34,345 nt of DNA from Elainella saxicola E1 (lineage in GTDB: Bacteria; Cyanobacteriota; Cyanobacteriia; Elainellales; Elainellaceae), in assembly GCA_002796835.1 (NCBI GenBank), contig LUGL01000097.1, forward strand, positions 354-34,698. Reading direction: 5' to 3'. The position numbers were made by a program, and so were the translations under genes. Under the pieces are notes generated by a model, which saw only the letters and a program-made list of their open reading frames with translations, did no database searches and was not told where the DNA came from. This document shows, in pieces, positions 16,436 to 25,268 of this stretch. Positions within the stretch are counted from its first letter, which is position 1; the number at the start of each line of letters is the position of its first letter.

Positions 16436-16451
16436 CGGATAACATTATCCG
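16436..16451. promoter_or_regulatory. Perfect inverted repeat upstream of parA (operator or parS candidate)
   Basis: CGGATAA-CA-TTATCCG is a perfect 7+7 bp inverted repeat about 165 bp before the parA start. A second, shorter one (ATGAT/ATCAT, 16458-16474) follows it. Partition operons commonly have operator or centromere sites here; the canonical chromosomal parS (TGTTTCACGTGAAACA) was not seen in the window. Confidence 0.4.
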
Positions 16452-16616
16452 TGGTTCATGATTCTGTTGATCATCTGCTTAAAGTCTGTTGAAATCATAA
16501 TTTTCTTGATCCGAATGGAAGATTTGTCGATAAGATGAAGCCGATTTGAATCTTGTGTCATCTGGTTTTGTTCTCTTTGGTAGGCTCCCTGCTTTGCCCT
16601 CCTCAATACGATCGTC

Positions 16617-17315
16617 ATGTCAGTGAAATCTAAATCCCGTTCTGTGAAAAGCGATCGAGCTGAAATGCCGGTTGTTGCCCGTCAGCCTTCGCCGCAAAAT
16701 CCGCTGATTATTGCCATTACAAATCTGAAAGGCGGAGTGGCTAAAACAACGACGGCGGTTCATTTTGCTGATTATTTGGGACAGTTGGGCGAAACGGTCT
16801 TGGTGGATAGCGATCCGAACCGCAGTGCCATTGCCTGGGCCGGTCGGACTGCGCCTGAAAACAGCCAGTTTCGGGTGATTAACGAAATCCAATTGGCTCG
16901 TTATTCCGGGAAGGCTTGCTGCTATGTGATTGATACGAAAGCAAGGCCCGATGCGGATGATCTCAAGGCGCTGATCGAAACGGCTACTCTAATTGTATTG
17001 CCCACTACAACGAGCGGGGATGACCTCAGGGTTACGGCCCAAACTGCCCAACTGCTGACTCAGGTGGGTAGCCAGATTCATAAAGCTTTAATTACCAAGG
17101 CTCCAACTCAAGCAGGGTCTAGCGAGATTTTAGAAGCGAAAAAGTTCCTTCAAGCAGAAGGCGTTTCGGTGTTCAAGCATTGGGTGCGACAATACAAAGC
17201 CTACCAATATGCCTTTCTAGAAGGGGTGCCGGTTTATCAGGTCAAAAATCCCAAGGCTCAAGATGCCTGGAAAGATTATCAATTGGTGATGCAGGAGGTG
17301 TTGAATGGCGATTAA
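16617..17315 (+). CDS. parA: ParA-family partition ATPase
   Basis: A 232-residue ATPase of the ParA/MinD class. After a basic, disordered N terminus of about 30 residues comes the deviant Walker A motif KGGVAKTT (38-45), then LVDSDPNRSA (about 60-69, Walker A'/switch I) and CYVIDTKARPDADD (Walker B; the usual DTPP is DTKA here, a departure worth noting). There is no N-terminal helix-turn-helix, so this resembles small plasmid-type ParA and not the P1-type repressor. ParA proteins bind DNA non-specifically with ATP and move ParB-parS complexes. The 3' end overlaps parB by eleven bases. Confidence 0.85.
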   Translation: MSVKSKSRSVKSDRAEMPVVARQPSPQNPLIIAITNLKGGVAKTTTAVHFADYLGQLGETVLVDSDPNRSAIAWAGRTAPENSQFRVINEIQLARYSGKACCYVIDTKARPDADDLKALIETATLIVLPTTTSGDDLRVTAQTAQLLTQVGSQIHKALITKAPTQAGSSEILEAKKFLQAEGVSVFKHWVRQYKAYQYAFLEGVPVYQVKNPKAQDAWKDYQLVMQEVLNGD

Positions 17316-18279
17316 ACTCAGCGATGCATTGCAGCGAGTCAAAGCCGGAATTGCCGATTTGGAAGAGGCTGATTCATCGTCTCAGTCGCAATGGGAAGTT
17401 TTATCAAATCATCGTCCTACGGCAATGGTGCTGAAATTAGCGGATATCGTGGTGCCTGCTGCCCGGATCCGTCAATATTTTGATAGTGAAAAAACTGACT
17501 CTCTGACTCGATCGATCGAGCAATATGGCTTTCGAGGGGTCTTATGGGTGCGTCCGGTAGAGGGACGGTACTATCTTGTGGCAGGTGGCAGACGCTATGT
17601 GGCCTGTCAGCGAGCTGGGCTTGAAACGGTGCCCGTAGAGGTTTGGGATATTGGAGATGCAGAGGCGATCCAGTTAGAGCTACTGGAGAATTTTCAACGA
17701 GAAGATTTGAATCCGGTCGAGGAGACAGAAGGCGTGCTCCGCATGTTGGAGGTGACGCTTAATCTATCTCGATCGGAAGTGATTGCCCTGCTTAATTGGA
17801 AAGCGCGACAGCATCGTGAGCAAACACGTGGCATCAACCCGGATTATGATGCGAAGAATGACATAAATGCCGATCGCTGGCAGTCTGTTGAAGCGGTGTT
17901 TAAGGTGATTGGCAAGTTCAGCCCAGAGAGTTTCCGCACAAACCGATTGCCGTTATTAAATTTGCCACAGCCCATCTTACAGGCGATTCAAGCAGGCAAA
18001 ATTGAATATACCAAAGCGCGTTTAATTGGACGAGTGAAGGATGAGGTGAAACGAGAAACGCTGTTGCGAGAGGCAATTGAGCAAGGACTATCACATGAAG
18101 AAGTGAGGGCGAGAGTGCAACAGCTTCAAGCCGAAACAACACCCTATTCCTTACCAGAGCATCAAGAATTTCGCAGTCGTGCCGATCGAGTGATCAAACG
18201 CCTCCGAGCCGCAAATCTGAATCGTCGATCGCTTCAAAAGGCTGAAAAGCTGCTGAGTGAACTAGAAGCACTGCTCTAG
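17305..18279 (+). CDS. parB: ParB-family partition protein
   Basis: A 324-residue ParB/Spo0J-type protein. The N-terminal ParB/Srx domain (about 45-150) shows the CTP-binding motifs: GGRRYVACQRAG at about 94 and ENFQREDLNPVEE at about 128. A central helix-turn-helix region (about 150-240: LNLSRSEVIALLNW, then KIEYTKARLIGRVKD) would recognise a parS site. The C-terminal 60 residues (SRADRVIKRLRAANLNRRSL) are basic and helical, likely for dimerisation. The ATG overlaps the end of parA and lies after AGGAGG, so the pair is translationally coupled. Presence amid chromosomal genes suggests an integrated plasmid locus or an accessory chromosomal one. Confidence 0.85.
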   Translation: MAIKLSDALQRVKAGIADLEEADSSSQSQWEVLSNHRPTAMVLKLADIVVPAARIRQYFDSEKTDSLTRSIEQYGFRGVLWVRPVEGRYYLVAGGRRYVACQRAGLETVPVEVWDIGDAEAIQLELLENFQREDLNPVEETEGVLRMLEVTLNLSRSEVIALLNWKARQHREQTRGINPDYDAKNDINADRWQSVEAVFKVIGKFSPESFRTNRLPLLNLPQPILQAIQAGKIEYTKARLIGRVKDEVKRETLLREAIEQGLSHEEVRARVQQLQAETTPYSLPEHQEFRSRADRVIKRLRAANLNRRSLQKAEKLLSELEALL

Positions 18280-19518
18280 CATCAAACTTAGCATTACAAG
18301 GCCTAGCATCAAAGGTGTCAAATCAGCAACCGAATTAGGCTCAAATTTGCGATCGACTAACCTGACTAGTTGTGGCAGGAGTTACCACCCATCCTACGGA
18401 ACAACAGATTTAGCTTAAGTGATTCTTATTATAAGACTCAACTGTCTAGAAAATTTAATTACACTAAAAATAACACTAAAAATCGACTGATTCTGGAATC
18501 CTTCATTTGCTTAGAGAATCTGACTTGTTGGTAGGGATTCTGATAGCTAGAGTTTTGAGGAATTTGAGTAGCAAGAATTAAGATGGATGCCCAATTGCTG
18601 CATCTCTGTGGGAGCAGGTTGAACCAATAGTTGGTTGATCGATTTTGGACTTGCCTTGTTACATTTTTTGAAAACGATATAACTATATTTGTTAAAAGTA
18701 TTATCTTGGTTTATGACAGAACGGTTTTTATAGGATGTCATTCCTATTGATAGTTTGCTTTTACAAGTTTTGGCAAAGTTTGAAGAATGGAGGGTATTAC
18801 TTTAGTGCTGATTGAGAATATTCAATTTAAATATTAAATTGTCAAAATAAATTTTGATCAGAATTATTTTGTTATGCTAAATGGAGGTTATTTTTACAGT
18901 TAAAATATAGACAGCAAAGTAGATTTGTATTACATGAATGAAATTAGTTAAAAAGCAACGCTGAAAATGTATGATTGAAATAGCTTTTATTGATAAATTA
19001 AATACATATTTTCATGAGTTAAAGTATGTGCTGATATGCTATTCCTTATAGGGCAACAGTCCAAAGGCTTCTACTTTATTCAATCTTTAAACCTGTTGAA
19101 TGTCTATAATTATTTGACCGACGTAGTCTATGGTGCTACTGTTTTAGCAAACGTTGAGCGATTGAACTGATTGTTTGGTTGTTTTTGCTTTCGTATTTCT
19201 TCTTGGATTCTTAATATTTAGACAAATCTGAGTGATTGACCTATTCAGGTTTGATCGGTGTAGTATCGATAGGGTGCGTTGCTTTTAGATCATCTTAATA
19301 AAGTGTTTCTAGGTTGGCCTAACCGTAGCAACGATAAGTGCTGTTACGGTGCGTCCTGAAAAGAGTCTATAAGCCTGTAGAAGTGGCTACGTTTTGCTTG
19401 TCCGAAATTCTAAGTCGATCGACCTAAACTAGAGGTGATAAGCTGCGCGGTTGAATTTTGAATTCAATGCTAGATGGCATTTGGGCAATCTGCTCTTGAG
19501 GCAAATTGTAGTTTTTGA
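18280..19518. other. Gene-free AT-rich region with direct and inverted repeats
   Basis: About 1.2 kb between parB and the RTX gene, visibly richer in A and T than its neighbours from about 18420 on. CTAGCATCAAA occurs at 18276-18286 and 18303-18313. A 12-bp tandem pair ACACTAAAAATA is at 18461-18483. Overlapping perfect palindromes are packed at 18823-18871: CAATTTA/TAAATTG, TCAAAAT/ATTTTGA and CAAAATAA/TTATTTTG. A 64-codon minus-strand frame (18547-18741) has no recognisable features and is not called. The right part must hold the RTX promoter. Confidence 0.5.
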
Positions 19519-21222
19519 ATGTCAGGCTTTGACCTAACGATTAGTCACCTTCAAACTTTGGATACTCAATTTTCGTGTGTTTCTCCTGGGAATTCTATGT
19601 CTACAATAATTGCTCAAACTAACTCGTCCAGAGATGAGTATAATCTCGTTGCTGCATCAGGTGCTGATATCTTACTTCCTGGTTCATGGATTCAACTGCC
19701 GATCGATGCAGATGGTAGTGATCAGGGTAGGCTGCTGGTTAGTGACTCTGGCGCAATTTATAATGGGGTTGACTTTTGGAAATGGGGAACACCTGTTTAT
19801 AACTATACGATCGCAGTCGATGGGTTGACTCGCACGAATGGAAATGGATGGGTAGCTGCGCCAACGGTGGCTGACAACAGTAGTGGAACGTTGAATCAAG
19901 CAACGATTAGCGGTACTCCCTTCGCCGGATTAAATTTCACACGAGTCATTTCTTTTTCGGACGACCAAAAGATTATTACAATTCAAGATAGCTTGACGAA
20001 TGCCGGTTCTACACCGCTCGTCCGTGTGGCAACGTTAGACAATACTGATCCCGATCAGGGTCGTGCTTTTGGACCCTCATACATTACTCAGAATGATGTT
20101 GTAAATGCCGGATCTATTAATAATCTGGTCCTTGCATCCTTTTCAAATAGTACCTATCCCAATGGATTGACGGTTGGATTTGGCTCACCAAGCTCATTTC
20201 AAACTGCTAGTGCAAGGGGCTTTAGTAACGTCAATCCCTATGATGTGATCAACTTTCCGTTTGATCCTGATGGTGGAGCTGGTGATGTTGGTATCAACCT
20301 GGCGATGAATTATGGAACGCTTGATCCAGGAAGCTCAGTATCAAGCGTTTGGTATATTGTCTTTGGAGATAGCAAGGAAGAAACAATTGCTAGTTATTTG
20401 GCACAAACTTCAGATGCGATTATTGGTACAACCGTAGATGATGTGCTGACTGGTACGTCTGATGACGACGTTATTTTAGGACTAGCTGGTAATGATGTTA
20501 TCAGTGGATTGGAGGGAAATGATCAGATTGATGGAGGTACAGGTGATGATCAGCTAGATGGAGGTAATGGGAACGATATCTTGATTGGAGGTGTTGGAAA
20601 TGATACTCTATTTGTCGATAGTCTAAGTGATATTGCGACTGAAAATTTAAGAGCTGGTTTTGATACAGTGAATGCCTCTATTAGTTGGACGTTAGGAAGT
20701 AATTTTGAGAAACTGGTTCTGGCTGGGTTAAATGCGATTAACGGGATGGGAAATAGCCTGAATAACCGTATGATTGGTAACAATGCTAACAACCAAATTT
20801 CTGGTGAGGATGGAAACGATGGTTTAAGTGGCTTAGATGGTGATGATTTTGTGATTGGAGGGAATGGTAATGATCGCCTTAATGGAAATCTGGGTACCGA
20901 TCGCCTGAGGGGTGATGCAGGCCAAGATGAGTTCTTTCTGGCTCGATCACCATTTGATATTCTGTTGGACTTCAAGGTAGGTGAAGACATACTCTCCGTG
21001 CGAGCTGCTCGATTTGGTCTGACTCAAAGTCCAGGTGTGCTTGACTCAGCTTCATTTGTGTTAGGTGTAAATGCGACCAGCAGTAATCATCGGTTTATTT
21101 ACGATCAGGCAACTGGCAACTTATTCTTTGATTCAGATGGATCGGGCTCAAACTTAAGAGTCCGGATTGCCAGACTTACGAATTTACCCGCGTTGTCAAA
21201 TACTGATTTTCAGGTCATATAA
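19519..21222 (+). CDS. RTX (haemolysin-type) calcium-binding repeat protein
   Basis: A 567-residue acidic, secreted-type protein. Residues 1-310 form a beta-rich domain I do not recognise (WGTPVYNYTIAVDG, then VRVATLDNTDPDQG). From about 310 come glycine- and aspartate-rich nonapeptides of the GGxGxDxLx type in two clusters (about 325-365 and 430-475), separated by a spacer (about 375-425) of the LVLAGLNAINGMGNSLNN kind. These bind calcium and fold into a beta-roll after export. The C-terminal region (DILLDFKVGEDILSVRAARF, then FFDSDGSG) is typical of RTX proteins exported by type I secretion through an uncleaved C-terminal signal. No N-terminal signal peptide is seen. A second possible start, Met27 at 19597, gives 541 residues; neither has a strong ribosome binding site. 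No type I secretion genes are adjacent. Confidence 0.85.
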   Translation: MSGFDLTISHLQTLDTQFSCVSPGNSMSTIIAQTNSSRDEYNLVAASGADILLPGSWIQLPIDADGSDQGRLLVSDSGAIYNGVDFWKWGTPVYNYTIAVDGLTRTNGNGWVAAPTVADNSSGTLNQATISGTPFAGLNFTRVISFSDDQKIITIQDSLTNAGSTPLVRVATLDNTDPDQGRAFGPSYITQNDVVNAGSINNLVLASFSNSTYPNGLTVGFGSPSSFQTASARGFSNVNPYDVINFPFDPDGGAGDVGINLAMNYGTLDPGSSVSSVWYIVFGDSKEETIASYLAQTSDAIIGTTVDDVLTGTSDDDVILGLAGNDVISGLEGNDQIDGGTGDDQLDGGNGNDILIGGVGNDTLFVDSLSDIATENLRAGFDTVNASISWTLGSNFEKLVLAGLNAINGMGNSLNNRMIGNNANNQISGEDGNDGLSGLDGDDFVIGGNGNDRLNGNLGTDRLRGDAGQDEFFLARSPFDILLDFKVGEDILSVRAARFGLTQSPGVLDSASFVLGVNATSSNHRFIYDQATGNLFFDSDGSGSNLRVRIARLTNLPALSNTDFQVI

Positions 21223-21248
21223 TCAAATTCCACGATTGGGCAGACTGA

Positions 21249-21575
21249 CTAAATCTTGATCAATCTGTCGATCCCAAGGGTCAACTGGGCATTCTATACC
21301 TTGCAAGACTCAATATTTGTGCTGCTATGGATGAGAAGTGGAATGGGGGAGATAAAGATTATCTCCAGAAAATTGAGTCATCAACAGCATCTCCAACGAT
21401 TGTTATTCGTATGGTAGTAATCGCATCACACTGGGCTGAAATTGTCATTGCAGATAATGGCATTGGGATTCCTGCTAGGATTCAGACGCGAATTTTCGAT
21501 CCCTTTTTTACAACGAAGAGTTTACGATCCGGATCCCCATTCAACAAGCCATTGCATAGCGGTAGTAACTCTTAA
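21249..21575 (+). pseudogene. Decayed fragment of a sensor histidine kinase (ATPase domain)
   Basis: Between a TGA at 21246 and the TAA ending at 21575 one frame encodes a piece of a histidine-kinase catalytic domain. VDPKGQLGILYLARLN corresponds to the DPxQLxQVxLNLLNN part of the N box, in degraded form. WAEIVIADNGIGIPARIQ is an intact G1 box, and RIFDPFFTTK an intact F box. The G2 box and the rest of the domain are missing: after TTK the sequence becomes unrelated. There is no dimerisation/phosphoacceptor region and no good start codon. An ATG at 21327 could in theory start an 82-residue peptide, but it lies inside the ruined domain. Confidence 0.75.
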
Positions 21576-21607
21576 CCGAGTGGTAAATCTACCGGAGATC
21601 TTCATTC

Positions 21608-22972
21608 TTATTGAACTGAGGTAACAGGTAGTCCGGCCAGCGCCATTGCAACCTCTTCAGCACTATATTCCGTGTCTACTAATTTCCCAGCTTGATAGTC
21701 CATGTATGCCTGCATATCAAAATGCCCGTGACCGCAGAGGTTAAATAGAATCACCTTGCTTTCTCCTGATTCTTTACATTTGAGAGCTTCATCGATCGCC
21801 CCTTTCACCGCATGATTGGCCTCAGGAGCAGGAAGAATACCTTCGCTGCGGGCAAAGGTTAGTCCGGCGGCAAAGCAACCCAACTGATATTCAGAACGGG
21901 AGTGGGCCAGTCCTAAATTCACCACATGGCTAACTAGCGGAGCCATCCCGTGATAGCGTAAACCGCCTGCATGAATGCCTTCGGGCACAAAGGTGCTGCC
22001 TAACGTGTGCATTTTGACCAGAGGTGTAAGATGAGCGGTATCGCCGAAATCATAGGCATATTTGCCGCGCGTTAAGGAAGGACAGGCTGCTGGTTCGACC
22101 GCGATAATCTCCACATTGCGTTCACCCCGTAGCTTGGCCCCCAGAAACGGAAAGGCAATCCCGGCAAAGTTGCTGCCACCACCCGTACAGCCCACGACAA
22201 TATCGGGATAGTCGCCTGCCATTTCGAGCTGGGCTAAAGCTTCTTGGCCAATCACAGTTTGATGTAGCAGTACATGATTAAGGACGCTCCCCAAGGCATA
22301 TTTGCTATTTTCATCTTGAGCTGCCACTTCGACGGCTTCACTAATGGCAATGCCTAAACTGCCGGTGCTGTTGGGATGGGTCGCTAAGATCGATCGCCCT
22401 GCCTGAGTCTCATCACTAGGACTGGCTACCACTCTGGCTCCATAGGTTTCCATCAATGCGCGACGATAGGGCTTCTGGTTGTAGCTCACTTTCACCATAT
22501 AGACCAGCACTTCCAGATCGAATAAGGCTCCTGCAAAGGCCAAAGAGGATCCCCACTGTCCGGCTCCGGTTTCGGTGGTCAAGCGCTTTACGCCTGCTTG
22601 CTTGTTGTAATAAGCCTGAGCAACGGCAGTGTTAGGTTTGTGACTGCCTGCCGGACTGACGCCTTCATATTTGTAGTAAATTTTGGCAGGCGTATCGAGG
22701 GCTTTTTCTAGGCGGCGAGCGCGATAGAGTGGTGTGGGTCGCCATTGCCGATAGATGGCTTGGACCTGATCGGGAATTTCGATCCAGCGTTCCTGGCTGA
22801 CTTCTTGTTCGATCAAGCGCATGGGAAAGAGGGGAGCCAGATCAGCAGGGGTAATGGGCTGACCAGTGCCGGGATGGAGAACAGGCGGCAGTGGGGTAGG
22901 AAGATCTGCCTGAAGGTTATACCAGGCCGTGGGCATTTGGTTTTCCGAGAGGAGGTATTTGATCGTATCCAT
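21608..22972 (-). CDS. trpB2: TrpB2-type tryptophan synthase beta chain-like enzyme
   Basis: A 454-residue fold-type II PLP enzyme. The PLP lysine is K112 in [24 protein letters not shown] and the phosphate-binding [17 protein letters not shown] match the TrpB2 branch, as does the long N-terminal extension. TrpB2 condenses indole with L-serine or related donors; many organisms carry it beside the TrpA-bound TrpB1 and its in vivo role varies, including indole salvage. There is no trpA nearby. A GTG at 22990 also opens the frame, but the ATG at 22972 has GGGAG six bases before it and gives the usual [10 protein letters not shown] beginning. It appears monocistronic. Confidence 0.92.
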   Translation of the reverse strand: MDTIKYLLSENQMPTAWYNLQADLPTPLPPVLHPGTGQPITPADLAPLFPMRLIEQEVSQERWIEIPDQVQAIYRQWRPTPLYRARRLEKALDTPAKIYYKYEGVSPAGSHKPNTAVAQAYYNKQAGVKRLTTETGAGQWGSSLAFAGALFDLEVLVYMVKVSYNQKPYRRALMETYGARVVASPSDETQAGRSILATHPNSTGSLGIAISEAVEVAAQDENSKYALGSVLNHVLLHQTVIGQEALAQLEMAGDYPDIVVGCTGGGSNFAGIAFPFLGAKLRGERNVEIIAVEPAACPSLTRGKYAYDFGDTAHLTPLVKMHTLGSTFVPEGIHAGGLRYHGMAPLVSHVVNLGLAHSRSEYQLGCFAAGLTFARSEGILPAPEANHAVKGAIDEALKCKESGESKVILFNLCGHGHFDMQAYMDYQAGKLVDTEYSAEEVAMALAGLPVTSVQ

Positions 22973-23589
22973 TCCAGGCTCCCAAGTCACTTGACGAGGT
23001 TTCTATTGTCGCCGATCGTTCTTCTGAGCAACACTGTCAGTAAAGAACTGTTATGGTTGGGTTGACCGATCGCAATGGATGAATGAATTCTGTATCCTTA
23101 AAAACATAAATTGGCTGGAGCAATTGGCCAAAATCTTCAGTCGCTCGCGCTTGCAGATATGCTTACTTCACTAGCACGGGCATGATTTGCCAAGGAACCT
23201 GGATGATCGGTGTGATTTGATGCGATTAGGCACAATTTGCTTTATACAGAACTCCGCCTAAATAATAAAAGAAGGCTGTAAAGTTTTATCGAAGGCAATC
23301 CCAAATTTGCCGCTATACTCAAGGTGATAAACAAGCATTCGGGTTACGTCTCCGGGCGATTTCAAGATAGCGCGATCGGTTTTGCCCAAGGAACCTCAAC
23401 ACGACTTTGAGGGGCTTCAATATGGCTCTGAAGTACTTTAGTCAATAATTGAGTACTGTTTTCAATGAATTTAAAAAACTGTCAGTATGATTCACAAGAA
23501 ATATAAGGTTTACATGAACTTTTCTTATTTTTCGCGCGATTGCTCAAAACGATTGCTAGAAAAATTAGATAAGGTGCATGGGTTAATCT

Positions 23590-23875
23590 ATGAATCCTGT
23601 TGAAAACATATTTATGGCAAAACACAACGCAATTGACTTACTCTCGGAAAAGCACTCCGTCGAATTGCTGGAGATTGATCAGCCCCATGCTCAACTTTGA
23701 CAGTGAATTAAGCTTGACAGAATGTGATCGCCGTATCCAAACTCTGCAGGCCCAGTGATCTAGCTATAATACGTTACTCTCAATGCTAGATCGAACTACC
23801 ATTGCCGCATTCTATGTTCTAGCAAGAGGATACGTTGTTTTGGTTCGGGAGATTGCTGGTAAAACGCGGAGCTAA
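23590..23875 (+). pseudogene. Broken small gene, unrecognised
   Basis: An ATG at 23590 opens 36 codons (MNPVENIFMAKHNAIDLL and on) to a TGA ending at 23700. From 23687, in another frame, coding-like sequence continues (LSLTECDRRIQTLQAQ), meets one in-frame TGA at 23756-23758, and runs on (SSYNTLLSMLDRTTIAAFYV, then RGYVVLVREIAGK) to a TAA at 23873-23875. Together they look like one reading frame of roughly 95 residues broken by a frameshift near 23690 and a stop. The first half is helical and charged; the second half is faintly like the entry to a PAS domain. Family unknown. Confidence 0.4.
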
Positions 23876-23883
23876 CGGGGTAA

Positions 23884-23948
23884 CCACGAGCAGTGCTACA
23901 GCAGGGTAGGCTTTCCCTAGGACTACTCTCGAAAATGCTGCATCGTGG
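23884..23948 (+). other. Long hairpin with T-rich tail
   Basis: CCACGAGCAG (23884-23893) pairs with CTGC (23938-23941) and TCGTGG (23943-23948) with one bulged A, a 10-bp stem around a 44-base loop that itself contains AGGG/CCCT. TTTATT follows. It could be a terminator-like structure or part of a small RNA upstream of the GDP-L-fucose synthase gene. Confidence 0.4.
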
Positions 23949-24175
23949 CTTTATTAGATCATCTGTTTTGACTATTTAATGATAATGCAGTGTTAATCAC
24001 GGTGTAGCTTGGTCGAATTTATGGACAGTAGGATTGAGAGAGGTATCAGTGCTAAGCTAAACAACTGAAGATTAGAGGTCTCAAAGCTTAGGGGAAAGTT
24101 GGACTCTCTTTCCGATTGTCCCAGTCGCAGCTAGTCTATCTAGAGAAGTGTATTTCTACTCCTAAATCCCTACTT

Positions 24176-25120
24176 ATGGAAAACAACGCCAAAATCTATG
24201 TTGCTGGCCATAATGGCCTCGTGGGCAGTGCAATTGTTCGAGCGCTACACCAGCAAGGTTACACCAACCTCGTGCTTAAAACCAGCCGGGAGCTAGATTT
24301 ACGTCGCCAAGCTGACGTAGAGGCATTCTTTGCCCAAGAGCGACCAGACTATGTTTTTCTCTCAGCAGCAAAAGTAGGAGGCATCCAGGCTAACAATACT
24401 TATCGTGCTGAATTCCTCTATGACAACTTGATTCTAGAAGCGAACGTCATCCACAGTGCCTATCTGGTTGGTGTCAGGAAGTTGCTGTTTCTTGGCTCTT
24501 CCTGTATCTATCCCAAACTCTGCCCTCAGCCGATGCAAGAGGAGTATCTGTTAACTGGCTTTTTAGAACCCACGAATGAGCCTTATGCGATCGCTAAAAT
24601 TGCTGGTCTAAAGCTCTGTGAAAATTATTGCCGCCAATATGGGGTTGATTTCATCTCAGCGATGCCCACCAACCTTTATGGGCTGAATGATAATTTTGAC
24701 CTGGCAAATTCGCATGTTTTACCTGCATTGATGCGCAAATTCCATGAAGCCAAAATCACGAATGCTGATCAGGTGGAAGTATGGGGTACAGGGGCAGCTC
24801 TGCGTGAGTTTTTATATGTTGACGACCTGGCTGATGCTCTGATTTTTCTGATGCAGCATTACAAAGGGACTGAATTTGTCAATGTTGGAACCGGAGAGGA
24901 AGTATCCATTAAAGAATTAGCCTTGGCGATTCAAGCAGTGGTTAGATATACAGGAGAATTGAGATTTGACGCTTCTAAGCCGGATGGAACCCCCCGTAAG
25001 TTGCTAGATACCACTAGGCTCAATCAGCTTGGATGGCAACCCAAAACATCCTTGAAGGAAGGAATTGAGAAAACCTACGCCTGGTTTGTTGAGCATTATG
25101 CAACTCTGCGGGGTCGGTAA
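24176..25120 (+). CDS. fcl: GDP-L-fucose synthase
   Basis: A 314-residue extended SDR that epimerises and reduces GDP-4-keto-6-deoxymannose to GDP-L-fucose with NADPH, feeding fucose into exopolysaccharide or lipopolysaccharide. The cofactor loop [13 protein letters not shown] is at 9-21; the catalytic triad falls at Ser108 (LGSSCIYP), Tyr137 and Lys141 (YAIAK), in line with the E. coli enzyme numbering within one residue. [13 protein letters not shown] is also diagnostic. The frame extends to a TTG at 24116, but the ATG at 24176 gives the normal family length; it lacks a clear Shine-Dalgarno sequence. The usual partner gmd (GDP-mannose 4,6-dehydratase) is not in the window. Confidence 0.93.
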   Translation: MENNAKIYVAGHNGLVGSAIVRALHQQGYTNLVLKTSRELDLRRQADVEAFFAQERPDYVFLSAAKVGGIQANNTYRAEFLYDNLILEANVIHSAYLVGVRKLLFLGSSCIYPKLCPQPMQEEYLLTGFLEPTNEPYAIAKIAGLKLCENYCRQYGVDFISAMPTNLYGLNDNFDLANSHVLPALMRKFHEAKITNADQVEVWGTGAALREFLYVDDLADALIFLMQHYKGTEFVNVGTGEEVSIKELALAIQAVVRYTGELRFDASKPDGTPRKLLDTTRLNQLGWQPKTSLKEGIEKTYAWFVEHYATLRGR

Positions 25121-25268
25121 TTTAGTGCGATCGCCCTTCCCCGATTCTTGCTGTGCAATTTAAAGTTTTCGAGGGCGATTGTAAAGCATTTGCCTGATCG
25201 ACTCACTGTAGCGCGAATATATCTAATATTGAATTTAACCCTTAGATGACTGGCAGGAGCGTAAACTC

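Larger units (their letters stand above)
22973..24175. other. Gene-poor 1.2-kb stretch
   Basis: No intact gene is recognised. A motif TTTGCCAAGGAACCT near 23186 recurs as TTTGCCCAAGGAACCT near 23383, the latter followed by a small hairpin CCTCAA/TTGAGG. AGTACT occurs twice around an ATTGA/TCAAT inverted repeat near 23430-23455. A 29-codon open frame (23514-23603) with AAGG before its ATG is possible but unsupported. The more notable items, a broken small gene and a long hairpin, are listed separately. The right end must include the promoter of the GDP-L-fucose synthase gene. Confidence 0.4.

Noticed and set aside
18547..18741. 64-codon minus-strand frame in the AT-rich region
   Set aside because: No recognisable features, polar low-complexity composition, weak start context.
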